NCBI RefSeq assembly: GCF_000235365.1
Contig: NC_016455.1
Span: 806,001 to 870,000 of the forward strand
DNA from: Eremothecium cymbalariae DBVPG#7215
Lineage: Eukaryota; Ascomycota; Saccharomycetes; Saccharomycetales; Saccharomycetaceae
Length of the DNA: 64,000 nucleotides
Direction: 5' to 3'
The notes beneath the pieces are model-generated. The model made no database searches, had not been told where the DNA came from, and saw only the letters and a list, made by a program, of their open reading frames with translations. The first letter of the stretch is position 1. Each line of letters starts with the position of its first letter. Made by a program: the position numbers and the translations under genes. Positions 1 to 13,307 of the stretch are shown here, in pieces.

Positions 1-1544
1 GGCTTTGACGGAGAACTGGGTTGTTTGCAAGGTGAGTTGAGACGCATTCTGGATGAAGAACTCTTTAAAGATCTGCTGGAAGCAGAATTCTTCATTGATG
101 AAGGAGATACATGCAATGATCTCCTCGATACGCTATGCTTGAAAACCCTGGAAGAGGAAGCAACATAACCTTCCCGCGTTTTCTTAGGAGATTTTGCTAA
201 TGTATTAACTGAAAACTGGGATTTCTGTACAATTCTTGGTGCACTAAGGACACCAAGTTGTGGGGTATCAGCATTCGATGAACCAGTTTTCCTGAGAGGT
301 GCCAAAGAACTGAGAGGCTTCGGTTGGGAAGCCTCTGGAAGTTTTTGTCTCTCTTGATATCTTAACAATAAGGAGTAAAACAATTTTTCTTCTGTAAATC
401 CTTGTTGAAGCAACTTTCCAGTTAAATATTCCTTAGGTGCACCATGCCACAAGATTTGTAAATTACTTAGAATGCTTTCATCAATCTTATCCTCAGACTC
501 CAAAACTACTATATTAGGAGTACTATCTAACGCATGAAGATTAGAACTGGACTTACTACGCGTCTTTTGGTACTTAAGCAACAGCGGATGTTCTAAAACT
601 TCATCAATAGTAATTCTCATGGCAGGATCCACAATCAGGATCTTGGCTATTAAGTCTTTTGCTTCGTTAGATATGTTTTGTGGCATTTGGTACTTCCCAG
701 ACTGCACCTTCAATAATAGCTTTTTAACGTTGTCATCGTTGAACGGTAAGTGCCCCGTAAGAAGAGCAAACAAGATAATGCCACAGGACCAAACATCACT
801 TGGGGAGCCATGATATTTTTGGCCCATCACGATTTCGGGTGATGCATAGTGTGGGGAACCACAAGATGTTTCCAGTAACTTATCAGTAGTCTCCAGCGCT
901 GCCATTCCAAAGTCTGCGATCTTTACACTGAGATTCTTCTTATCTAGAAGTAAATTCTCAGGCTTTAAATCACGATGGCAGATGTTGAAATGATGACAAT
1001 AGGACACACCTTGTACAATCTGTTTGAAATAGTGCACAGCCTCTTGTTCTGGCAACTTCCCTCTTGAGATCAAGTAATCAAACAACTCACCTCCTTCAAC
1101 ATACTCTAAAACTAAGTACAGTTCTGGCTTGTTTTCCCACACCTCATAGAGAGCCATCACATTGGGATGGGAAATCAACTTCATAATGATAATCTCCCTC
1201 TCGATCCCATATGGTAACGACGTCAACTGCGTATTATTGTGACGGACATTCCTTTTCGGAACAATCTTAATCGCAGCAAGCTTCCCTGTCTCCATATTCT
1301 TTGCTAAACGAACCCTACCCGAAGAACCTTTACCCAGAGTCTTTCCCAGCTTCCAGGGCCCCACGGTATCCCTGTTCTTCTTCTTCCCCGTCTTTCTTAC
1401 CGTCGTACTAGCATTTGAAATCTGAGACAACCTCTTGGTTGCATCCGACACAGATTGCACCACCTGATCGATATGCTCATCCGTATTACGTGTCCCAGCA
1501 CGAGCATTGCCCATACTAATACCCGTCTGCTTAGCAACTGTCAT
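1..1544 (-). CDS. HSL1: Hsl1 morphogenesis-checkpoint protein kinase (N-terminal part; runs off window)
   Basis: Reading the minus strand from an ATG at 1544 gives 515 codons that remain open at base 1, so only the N-terminal part is present. An in-frame TGA lies a few codons upstream and fixes this start. The kinase domain has the glycine loop GKGSSG at about residues 71-76, the lysine of AIK near 93, HRDLKPEN near 190-197, DFG near 211-213 and an APE-type SPE. Flanking text (RDTVGPWKLGKTL, IEREII, LLTGHLPFNDDN) matches S. cerevisiae Hsl1. It is the Nim1-related kinase that, at the bud neck, promotes Swe1 degradation and mitotic entry. The kinase is followed by a serine-rich basic tail, as in the family. 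The insertion found in the S. cerevisiae N-lobe is shorter here. Divergent from APE1 across a long shared promoter. Confidence 0.95.
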   Translation of the reverse strand, partial: MTVAKQTGISMGNARAGTRNTDEHIDQVVQSVSDATKRLSQISNASTTVRKTGKKKNRDTVGPWKLGKTLGKGSSGRVRLAKNMETGKLAAIKIVPKRNVRHNNTQLTSLPYGIEREIIIMKLISHPNVMALYEVWENKPELYLVLEYVEGGELFDYLISRGKLPEQEAVHYFKQIVQGVSYCHHFNICHRDLKPENLLLDKKNLSVKIADFGMAALETTDKLLETSCGSPHYASPEIVMGQKYHGSPSDVWSCGIILFALLTGHLPFNDDNVKKLLLKVQSGKYQMPQNISNEAKDLIAKILIVDPAMRITIDEVLEHPLLLKYQKTRSKSSSNLHALDSTPNIVVLESEDKIDESILSNLQILWHGAPKEYLTGKLLQQGFTEEKLFYSLLLRYQERQKLPEASQPKPLSSLAPLRKTGSSNADTPQLGVLSAPRIVQKSQFSVNTLAKSPKKTREGYVASSSRVFKHSVSRRSLHVSPSSMKNSASSRSLKSSSSRMRLNSPCKQPSSPSK

Positions 1545-2954
1545 CCTGAGCTTTCAAGATTCAGAGAGAGATAACTGTCTAACACTCCTCGCTAGAACTG
1601 CCTAAAAACCCTCCCTCTTTGGAACTGCCTAAAAATGAATGTAAATAGTTGGAAATTATGGTTCGTGGCAGAACTTTTCAAATCAAGCAAAGTGTGACAA
1701 CCAACCCGATATATAGCTTCAAATTCCGTTTCTGTCCCTTCTAACTAGTACAGCCTCCTGACTGTTGATTTGTTTCAATCTCTAGTCACCCTGTAGTTTT
1801 TTAACTAAGTGGCTATATATGACACGACCCCTTTGTGCTAATACTTAACTAAACTGAACCAAATTCAAAAACTTACTTCTTTCGCATACTCTTCCTTGGT
1901 AATGAAAACATACACGATATTTACACGTCCTCCTCCTCCTTGTCCAATCCTCTAACCCTAACATGCCAACTATATTTCCTCGCTTTTTGCCTGTATCTCC
2001 ATTCACCATAGTGTGTCCTACGTAACCCGACCCAATATAGCCTGTTTCTAGCAAGCAATTACCCAACATCTGTTTACATCCACCCATTACCAGATAAACC
2101 CATTCGCATTTTCAGAATCCTATCTCTTTTGTATACAAACAAATAAATATACGCGAAATTGACCATTCTCGCGAACCTGGTAAATCGCGATTCAGAGAAC
2201 TAATTTAGAGCACCGCTGCTTCAGGCAACAGTTCCATTAGCTAATAATCCGAAGTCCACATGATGTTTGCTTCATCTGGAAAGCACGCTGCCCCTCTCGG
2301 TGCCCAAAAACACCAACTATCTTAATCCCCCACTTGCCTAGGTTCTTTGTTTAAATAACAATTACATGGCATATTTGTCTCCTTCTTGGGAAATACGACA
2401 AATAATGCCTATCGATTCGGCGTCAAACATAAAGTTCACACATTTATTGGGTTCTCAGAAGAAGCATTTACGTCATTTCCGATTCTATGGTCGGTACTTC
2501 CCGTGATTTTACTTCGATCTTTATGATTCACACAGTAAAAAGGTCCTAACGGCTTCTAATTACGGCATTTTGATGTATAAATATAAAACAGATCTGCCAA
2601 TGCAATTGAGCCATGGCTAATATATTATTATCGGAGAGTGAAAACCGTTTTATGAACCTTTGTTTCTTGTTTTTTGCATAAGGTGATGATATCTTTTTTA
2701 TTTTTATATTTTTAACTTTGTCAAAAACGCCCATAATGAAGGCTTATAAAGGGAGTGAATTGGATTGAAAAATGTCCAGAAGTCGGATAATCTGCTGTAA
2801 GCTTTCCCCCTGATTACTGAAAAGCAAGAATCGTCGATATCGCTTTTATATATTAAGTTTCCGAAGTTTCTATAAATTTGCTGTTTTAGCTGCTTCCTTA
2901 TACTATATTCCACCGCCAGTCTAATCCCACAAGTTGTTGCGAGAATCCTTATCA
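1545..2954. promoter_or_regulatory. Divergent HSL1-APE1 intergenic region
   Basis: About 1.4 kb without a supportable gene. At 2151-2158 the sequence ACGCGAAA combines an MCB core (ACGCG) with an SCB-like CGCGAAA, about 610 bases upstream of the HSL1 ATG; two further CGCGA motifs follow near 2169 and 2187. In S. cerevisiae HSL1 is expressed around G1/S, so SBF/MBF control is a reasonable inference. Short open frames here (1845-2087, 2546-2734, 2704-2955) have no recognisable product. Confidence 0.4.
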
Positions 2955-4535
2955 ATGTCGGACATAAATGAACAGGTGCTTGCTACTCAGGAGGCTTTGA
3001 AGATGATTCAGAAGAGTCTGGTTCAAATGCACATGGGTCAAGCCAATGCTGGTGTGCAGACGTCGTACGATGAAGACCAGAAGAAGATATTTGAGAAGCA
3101 TCAAATGACGTCTTATTCCAACAATAGGCATTATGTGAGTCTTGCTGAGGAATATTTGGATTTTACTTATAAGAGTCCCACGGTGTACCATATTGTGGAC
3201 TACTTTTCCAAGGAGTTAGACAGGGCTGGATTCACGTACTTGAACGAAAAGGCGGTGTGGCCAAAATTAAGGAGTGGTAAGTACTACACGATTAGGAACG
3301 GCGGAACTTTGGCTGCGTTCATATTGGGCGAGCATTGGGATGTCAGTAAGGGTGTTGGTATTATTGCATCGCATGTTGATTCGCTGACTGCCAAATTGAA
3401 GCCTGCTTCAAAGAAGAGTACTGTAAATGGGTATGAGTTGCTTGGAGTAGCCCCCTACGGTGGTGCTTTGGGTAACGTGTGGTTTGACAGAGATTTGGGT
3501 ATCGGAGGGAGAGTCTTGGTCAAGGACCTCAATACTGGGAAGGTGGAAGCACGTCTTGTTGATTCTACTCCTCATCCAATTGCTAGAATCCCAACATTAG
3601 CCCCTCACTTTGGTGAACCATCTGTCGGGCCCTTTGACCTTGAAAACCAGGCTGTGCCTGTGATTGGGTTCGTTGCCGGTGGTGAATATGGAGGCTGCGA
3701 GTCAGCTAACAGCTACGACGTGTTGGACGAGCAAAAGTCTCCGCTTTACGGAAAACATTCCATTCATCTCTTGCGTTATATCGCTGAACTCGCTGACGTT
3801 AAGGTTTCTCAATTGATTCAATTGGAGCTCGAACTCTTCGACGTGCAACATGGTACTTTCGGCGGTCTCAAGAAAGAATTTATCTTTGCCCCCAGAGTGG
3901 ACGACGTAATATGCTCTTTCTCCGCAATACACTCTCTCATTGGCTTCGCTAGCGAAGCAAACCTCCATGATGACTTCTTCAACGCCGTCGTCCTATTCGA
4001 CAACGAGGAAATCGGCTCCCTCAGCAGACAAGGCGCTAAAGGCGGCTTGCTCTCCTCCGTCGTCGAAAGGGTCATTTCCAACCTCCACCAACAGCCCTCC
4101 CTCTCCCGCACGGCGTTCGCAAACTCCTTGATCCTCTCTTCTGATGTCACCCATCTCTTCAACCCCAACTTCCCCGAAGTCTACCTCGAACACCATTCCC
4201 CACTTCCAAACGTCGGTCCCACAATCCACTTAGACCCAAACGGCCACATGGCCACAGGCCCCGTCGGCACCTGCATCCTCGAGGAACTAGCTGCCATCAA
4301 CGATGACAAGCTTCAGTACTTCCAATGCAAAAACAACTCCCGCTCCGGCAGCACCATAGGCCCCTCCATCGCGGCACAAACGGGCGCCAGAACCATCGAC
4401 ATCGGAATCCCTCAACTCTCCATGCACAGCACCAGAGCCGTCGTTGGATCCAGAGATATTGGCCTCGCCGTCAAGTTCTTCCGCGGATTCTTCAGAAATT
4501 GGCGACGCACCTACGACCAGTTTGGAGATTTGTAA
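2955..4535 (+). CDS. APE1: Vacuolar aminopeptidase I (M18 family, Cvt cargo)
   Basis: 526 residues, close to the 514 of S. cerevisiae Ape1 (Lap4). The ATG at 2955 is chosen because the open frame upstream to 2934 begins only with TTG. The N-terminal ~45 residues are a helical propeptide-like segment (QVLATQEALKMIQKSL), the region that in yeast drives dodecamer aggregation and Atg19 binding for the cytoplasm-to-vacuole pathway. The M18 metallopeptidase signature is present: ASHVDSLT with the zinc histidine at about residue 140, DNEEIGSLSRQGAKGG, and the C-terminal SGSTIGPSIAAQTGARTIDIG and SMHSTRA motifs. It acts in the vacuole, removing N-terminal neutral residues from peptides. Codon use shifts from T-rich to C-rich third positions toward the 3' end. 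Next to HSL1, as in S. cerevisiae. Confidence 0.96.
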   Translation: MSDINEQVLATQEALKMIQKSLVQMHMGQANAGVQTSYDEDQKKIFEKHQMTSYSNNRHYVSLAEEYLDFTYKSPTVYHIVDYFSKELDRAGFTYLNEKAVWPKLRSGKYYTIRNGGTLAAFILGEHWDVSKGVGIIASHVDSLTAKLKPASKKSTVNGYELLGVAPYGGALGNVWFDRDLGIGGRVLVKDLNTGKVEARLVDSTPHPIARIPTLAPHFGEPSVGPFDLENQAVPVIGFVAGGEYGGCESANSYDVLDEQKSPLYGKHSIHLLRYIAELADVKVSQLIQLELELFDVQHGTFGGLKKEFIFAPRVDDVICSFSAIHSLIGFASEANLHDDFFNAVVLFDNEEIGSLSRQGAKGGLLSSVVERVISNLHQQPSLSRTAFANSLILSSDVTHLFNPNFPEVYLEHHSPLPNVGPTIHLDPNGHMATGPVGTCILEELAAINDDKLQYFQCKNNSRSGSTIGPSIAAQTGARTIDIGIPQLSMHSTRAVVGSRDIGLAVKFFRGFFRNWRRTYDQFGDL

Positions 4536-7943
<3,408 letters not shown>

Positions 7944-8572
7944 ACTTCTTCGCTGCCAGCGCCAGTCAGCAGCAGCGCACACAGTCTTCCTTAAAAATAT
8001 GATATATAAAAATAAAAAATACACACTAAACAAACATCGTACAGCCCACTATCCCTGCCCCCCGGCGTCACTTGCAAACCCACCAGTGCTCTCATTATAA
8101 ACAAGAATCCGAAATCATCGTTTCTTGCTATACCAGTTTTATTATAGTAGTAGTATTTAACTCATTGATTTTAATATTTATACAACAACGCTTATTATCT
8201 CTCTCACGGGCCCTCGCTGTCCGGCCAAATTTTCCCGAAACCTCCCACATATATTCCTCCATATCGCTGCCCCTTGAGAAACACCATCAGACAGCTAATA
8301 TCGCTCTATTTGTGGTCTAGATCTCATCTTTTGGTCCCCATGTTCGCAGGTTTCGCTCTTTCGTCACTGTCGTCCGTAGCGACGTGAAACTTTCGACAGC
8401 AAAAAATCCAAAAGTGAATTTCCTAAGCCTTAATTTAGCCTTGAATTGGTCTCTCAAAGATATGTTAAAGTCATAACCAAAGGTTGGCGGGTTGTTAGAT
8501 AGGTGTGGTAGGGTTTGTGAGTTATTTTACCATACGTTCAAGTGGTTAGAGGACAAATAAGTGTCAAGTAGG
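7944..8572. promoter_or_regulatory. GFA1 3' region and SEG promoter
   Basis: About 630 bases between two plus-strand genes. AT-rich with a few pyrimidine-rich stretches; short frames at 7894-8100 and 8072-8320 show no recognisable product. No specific element identified. Confidence 0.3.
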
Positions 8573-11050
8573 ATGTTCCATAAAAGCAGGAAGGTTCGGG
8601 AGACGAAAGAGGTAGATGCAGGCGCAATGGCCGCAGCGTCTGCGATTGCCAAAGCGATGAATTCTTCTGGTACTTCGATCGATGGGTCTATGCTGCCTCG
8701 TTATAATAGTATAAGTAGGGGGAAGGCTCTTCCACGGACTGTAGGAAGTGGGGCTCAGTCTGGCTTGGTGGGAAGTCCTTCAACGAGGCTGAAGAGTATG
8801 TCTAATGTAAGTAGGCGTGGGGGTGGCAGCAAGGCGAAATTGTTGAGAAGGTACTCTGAGTGTCTAGATACAGATGTGCAATTTAAGGAGTTTGGAGGTG
8901 TGGAAGTTGCAGGTGTGTTGAAAGAAGTTCCGCAGGGTATTCACATAGGAGGGTCGGAGCAGGGGGGTCGGATGGTTGCCAAATATATCCCAAGTCCTCG
9001 CGGGCTGGTGAAAGTCATGGTCCCTGCAGTGTCAAAATCTTCAATAACTGCGAGTAGTGGGTCTTTGCAGAAGCCTTCATCGCTACGCAATGGGTCGACA
9101 TCTAATCGGCAGTTGCTACAAAAGAAATTGGGTACGATAAGGCAAGGCTCACCACTAAAGCAGTCCACTTTAACGAGGAGCTCTATTAGCAGTAATGAAC
9201 CGGCCTCTGACACGAACGTTGATTGTAAGCCATCGGAATATCACGATGCCATGACTGGATCGCCACCCAGTTGCCGTAAGGGTTGCCAGTCTGCCGCCGG
9301 ATCTCATACAAGTCCAAAGAAAACAGGAGACAAAGGTTTTGAAAATCGTATTGCTGTTGAGAATATTGTTCCCTACCAGTTGGATGACACTTCCTCTGGG
9401 ACTAATTTTAAGCCGTCCGAAAGTAATGGCAAGGATGCAGGGAAAGCTTCTCCTAGTCTTTTGGACAGAGCTGCTACGTTAGAAGAGAAAATTGTTAAAG
9501 CTGAAGCTGAAGTTCAGAGATCTTTTGTGCAACCACATTCAGATGAAGAATTAAAAATGGGCAGAAATTTCGATCAGGTGCTGGACGAGAATTTATATGT
9601 AACACCTGACACGCCTCTGTCTCACACCCGATCTGAAACCTCGCCAATAGGTACACACACAACAAGGTCTGCTAGAGAAGGCAATGAAGAACCATCAGTA
9701 AATACAACTAAAGGTCATTCGGAAGGTGCATCTTCCATTGAGCCAGGGGTAACTATGGCTCAGTGTTTACGCTCGACTATACCATACTTAAAAAGCGCAG
9801 CCAATTTTGATCAGGTAGATCATAAAAGAAGTTCAAGCACTAATTCTAATTCAGTTTTCGAAAGTTCCCAGGTAGAGCACTCAGCAAGTCCACACCCAAT
9901 GAAATCCGCTTTGAAAAAGTCTTCGCGTTCAGGTAGCGTCAACCTTTACGATAAAGGTACAACTTATAATAATCCGGCAGCTAATGGTGCGTACTTGTCA
10001 TTAACGACAGCGGAGAACACCAGGTTAAATGCTAGAGTATCTAATGAGAATTTGTCTAGAAAGTCCTCATCGATGAGGGAAGCTGTTCATAAATCTTCTA
10101 TTTACTCTGGAAGATCGCAGACATCCGAGCCTGGTAAAAAGCTCCCTGTAAGGAAAGGTAATCGCCAAAATAATACTAATTTGAGTCCAATTAAGCAGGA
10201 GCCTCCAGCTAGATCTAAAAGCAGGCCCGTTTCAAAAAAAATTAGTGCAACTAAAAAACCAACTCAGCCAAAATCGGAAACGCCGAAGGTTGAGTCAAGT
10301 GGCCTATATCCAATACAGCCACCTAAAAAATCAAGCTTTGAACGGGAGAGACCTCAAAATAAGAACCTTGGCTTCAAGAATTTATCGCTAAGAAATGGTA
10401 CAATCGAAGATCCTTGGATGCAGCCGGATCCCGCAAGTTCTGATGGTCGTGAAAATTCTGGTTCTTCACAGAAGTTGAAAACTCTTCCTCCATCTGTCGC
10501 AGAGTCCTCTGCAAAACAGGTCCTCCTCCCTGTTACCGGTGAAGGTTGGAAATCCCGATTTACTGACTCTGACTCTGATGAAGATGAAAGTCCTCCATTT
10601 AGTAGCAATAGTGTATCAACGCAACCCAGCAGCCAGAGAGACTCACCTACCGGTCATGCAGGTTTCTCTTTATTCAAAAATCACAATAAATCGTCCAAAC
10701 AAAAAGGTTCCATGAAGTCTAAAATTGCTACTGGAAACTCCAAGAATAACGCCAAGGCTAGTGGAGGACAACAGAGTGGCTCGGTGGCATCTGAAGCGAA
10801 GATTAATCATTTGGCTCTAAGACGAAGCAATGAATATCATTCGCAGCCACGAGGACCTTCTTTTGACATATCTGATGCTCCACCATTACCAACGCACATG
10901 GATGTTAAAAAGGCGTCGCCCACTCGTAAATTTAGAGTTTCTTCCGTCACCTCACGGAAATCGGCCACATCAGAATCGAAGAAGCCGGGCTTGGGTGGTA
11001 AGATAAAGCAGTTATTTGATAAAAAGGGAAAGGGAAATGGGAAGGCTTAA
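8573..11050 (+). CDS. SEG1: Eisosome protein Seg1/Seg2 family
   Basis: 825 residues, start at the ATG at 8573 (the frame upstream opens only with GTG at 8561). Low-complexity, serine- and lysine-rich and largely disordered, as is typical of the family. Conserved islands are visible: the N-terminal MAAASAIAKAMN, the VAGVLKEVPQGIHIGGSEQGG segment with KYIPSPRGLVKVMVP after it, LLDRAATLEEKIVKAEAE, a MKSALKKSS block, and a strongly basic C-terminus ending GGKIKQLFDKKGKGNGK. In S. cerevisiae Seg1 sits at the plasma membrane, precedes Pil1 and stabilises eisosomes. SEG1 and SEG2 are ohnologues, so this single gene corresponds to both. Position between GFA1 and AAT1 matches SEG2; proximity to the macro-domain gene matches SEG1. 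Confidence 0.88.
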   Translation: MFHKSRKVRETKEVDAGAMAAASAIAKAMNSSGTSIDGSMLPRYNSISRGKALPRTVGSGAQSGLVGSPSTRLKSMSNVSRRGGGSKAKLLRRYSECLDTDVQFKEFGGVEVAGVLKEVPQGIHIGGSEQGGRMVAKYIPSPRGLVKVMVPAVSKSSITASSGSLQKPSSLRNGSTSNRQLLQKKLGTIRQGSPLKQSTLTRSSISSNEPASDTNVDCKPSEYHDAMTGSPPSCRKGCQSAAGSHTSPKKTGDKGFENRIAVENIVPYQLDDTSSGTNFKPSESNGKDAGKASPSLLDRAATLEEKIVKAEAEVQRSFVQPHSDEELKMGRNFDQVLDENLYVTPDTPLSHTRSETSPIGTHTTRSAREGNEEPSVNTTKGHSEGASSIEPGVTMAQCLRSTIPYLKSAANFDQVDHKRSSSTNSNSVFESSQVEHSASPHPMKSALKKSSRSGSVNLYDKGTTYNNPAANGAYLSLTTAENTRLNARVSNENLSRKSSSMREAVHKSSIYSGRSQTSEPGKKLPVRKGNRQNNTNLSPIKQEPPARSKSRPVSKKISATKKPTQPKSETPKVESSGLYPIQPPKKSSFERERPQNKNLGFKNLSLRNGTIEDPWMQPDPASSDGRENSGSSQKLKTLPPSVAESSAKQVLLPVTGEGWKSRFTDSDSDEDESPPFSSNSVSTQPSSQRDSPTGHAGFSLFKNHNKSSKQKGSMKSKIATGNSKNNAKASGGQQSGSVASEAKINHLALRRSNEYHSQPRGPSFDISDAPPLPTHMDVKKASPTRKFRVSSVTSRKSATSESKKPGLGGKIKQLFDKKGKGNGKA

Positions 11051-11329
11051 TACATAAAGTATAATGAAACATTTTAATAATTTGGAATAAGGTTAAGGAA
11101 TAGCAGTCGCCTGAGGTTTTCCTGTAATATATATGGTGTTTTTACACTTTTTTTAAAAATTTTTATAGGTTAATTGAATTGAGATAAGGGGTAGTGTGTT
11201 AATACTTTCTGATCGTTGGTTGTAGTTCAAATTTTTGTCGACAATGCGTAATTTACTAACACTTCAGTATCCCCACTTCATAAGGATTTTATAATGACAC
11301 TAATTCTATGAACTTATAACATCTATCTT

Positions 11330-12628
11330 TTAAGCTAACCTACAACGCGACACACTCAAGAAAGACTGGGCCACATGATCAATGTTGCTTCGGTTAATCC
11401 CAGCTAACGATATTCTACCATCTTGAGTAAGATATATAGAGTGATGACGTCTTAGTATATCTACCTGCTTGGGTGAAAACCCCGAATAATAAAACATCCC
11501 GTGTTGCGTAGTTCGATCTATCAAGGTATCCCATTTAAGTCTTTCATATAACATGACTCTTACAGACCACAACCGGTCCGTCATCTTCTTCACGTCCTCA
11601 AACCATTGGGCTTTCAAGGTTGGATTGTTAAGAACTAGAGTCGCTATGCGTGAACCATAACTCGGTGGTGATGAATATACACCCCTCACAATCCTTTTTA
11701 ACTGAGAATCAGCCTTAGCCTTTGTATTTGATTCATCCATAGGATGGATCACACTGAGCGATCCTATCCTCTCGCTGTATAATCCCATGTTTTTGGCAAA
11801 CGATTGGCAAATGTATAAACCATTACGCCAATTATGCTCCAGGCACATCCTTAATAAATATGCATCTTCAATCAAATCACCAGATTCTAAACCCTGGTAA
11901 GCCATATCGATAACTGGTATCAGTCCCAACTCATTTATCACTTCCAATGCCTTCTTCCACTGAGTCCGTGTAGGATCGACACCTGTCGGATTATGACAGC
12001 ACGCCTGTAACAATATACAATGAGGGTATCGTGAACCAAACTCCGACTTGGCCTGTCGTAGCTGATCTAACCACCCATCAATGTCTATTGAGCCATCCTT
12101 ATAGTATTTATAAACCCGCACCTCTTTGAACCCATTATTGTCAAAGATATTCATATGATTCCCCCAAGAAGGATCAGGAACCCAAATAACTTTGGAAATA
12201 AAGGACGTTAAAAACCGTGTGGCTATGGCCAACGCCCCAGTACCGCTCAAACTCTGTACAAAACTAATCTTATCACTTTCCAAATAACTCTTTGCCTGTG
12301 GTACCGATTCTTTAAACAAAAAGTCCATCACACTAGTGCTATATTCTGGACATCCAGCAATTGGTAAATACGACCAATCTCCAGATATCCCCATATCTGC
12401 ACTCAAAATGCTCTGAGCTTGCACCACCGATTTAAAATTAGTCACAAGCCCCAAATCATCCCTATATATCCCCACAGTCAAGTTAACCTTCTGAGGATTC
12501 GTATCCTTGTTAAACACTTCTGTCAAACCCAATATCTTGTCTGGCAAAGCATTAGGAATCCTACTTAAAGTATGGTAATATGACCGCACAATTGATGCTA
12601 CGAAGCTTGGCCTCCATCCATGCTTCAT
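11330..12628 (-). CDS. AAT1: Mitochondrial aspartate aminotransferase
   Basis: 432 residues; S. cerevisiae Aat1 has 451. A class I PLP aminotransferase interconverting aspartate/2-oxoglutarate with oxaloacetate/glutamate in the mitochondrial matrix. The N-terminus (MKHGWRPSFVASIVRSYYHTLSR) is basic and lacks acidic residues, consistent with a targeting presequence. Catalytic landmarks: WVPDPSWGNH near 149-158, CCHNPTGVDPT near 210-220, DMAYQGLESG near 241-250 and the PLP-binding Lys279 in SFAKNMGLY. The arginine in YSSPPSYGSRIA is also present. The closest match is mitochondrial Aat1 rather than cytosolic Aat2. Its ATG at 12628 is divergent from the macro-domain gene. Tail-to-tail with SEG, about 280 bases apart. 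Confidence 0.95.
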   Translation of the reverse strand: MKHGWRPSFVASIVRSYYHTLSRIPNALPDKILGLTEVFNKDTNPQKVNLTVGIYRDDLGLVTNFKSVVQAQSILSADMGISGDWSYLPIAGCPEYSTSVMDFLFKESVPQAKSYLESDKISFVQSLSGTGALAIATRFLTSFISKVIWVPDPSWGNHMNIFDNNGFKEVRVYKYYKDGSIDIDGWLDQLRQAKSEFGSRYPHCILLQACCHNPTGVDPTRTQWKKALEVINELGLIPVIDMAYQGLESGDLIEDAYLLRMCLEHNWRNGLYICQSFAKNMGLYSERIGSLSVIHPMDESNTKAKADSQLKRIVRGVYSSPPSYGSRIATLVLNNPTLKAQWFEDVKKMTDRLWSVRVMLYERLKWDTLIDRTTQHGMFYYSGFSPKQVDILRRHHSIYLTQDGRISLAGINRSNIDHVAQSFLSVSRCRLA

Positions 12629-13307
12629 TGCTTAACGATCCAATAATTTAACCTGTCTTCCCCCACTATAGCACTTATAAACTCAGGTATCAGTCTACTT
12701 AAGAGTTAAAATAATTATCTGTCTAACAGAACCCAAAACTCAGTAACCCTCAATCAACAAAGATACGCCTCAATAACAAACCAGGCACAAACCCTAAACT
12801 ACACGGGTACCCTGTTATGGTATATCCTATAGATTGTACTTTCAAATAATTGCATTAAAAAGTAGCGACATCGCTCTTCGAGGGAAGGTTAAACTCAAGA
12901 AATTACTACAAAAAGATTGAAGGAGCGAATTAGTTCATCACTAATTGCCTCGCAGTCATTGCTCGAGAATTTCGACACCTACCTAGCTAGTTATCCCAAA
13001 TAATCGGTTTAAGCTGGAGTAGATAGCCAGCCGTATGACTAATCGTATCTCTGTGCAGACAACCTTGGGGATCGATCCCTTTCTACTTAAAGTAACAACA
13101 ACTACTGGCATAGTGCCAACGAATGAAGTAATCGAATAATGCAGCCTTATGTCACATTTCAGTCAGGGAAGTCACTAATGCATGTAGGAAATTGTTTTCC
13201 GCACATATGTTAGGGTTGAGAAGGGGTGCCACAGAGTTTGTAGTAGTTTTTAAGAGCAGCTCATAACAAGAGTGTGTGGTAGTCGATAGATAAGCGTGAG
13301 GCGGTTG
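12629..13307. promoter_or_regulatory. Divergent AAT1 / macro-domain gene promoter region
   Basis: About 680 bases with no supportable gene. A short palindrome GGGATCGATCCC occurs near 13069-13080. No tRNA, centromere element or recognised factor site was found. Confidence 0.3.

Noticed and set aside
2840..2880. TTTCCGAAG resembling centromere CDEIII
   Set aside because: No CDEI and no long AT-rich CDEII next to it; it lies in the APE1 promoter.
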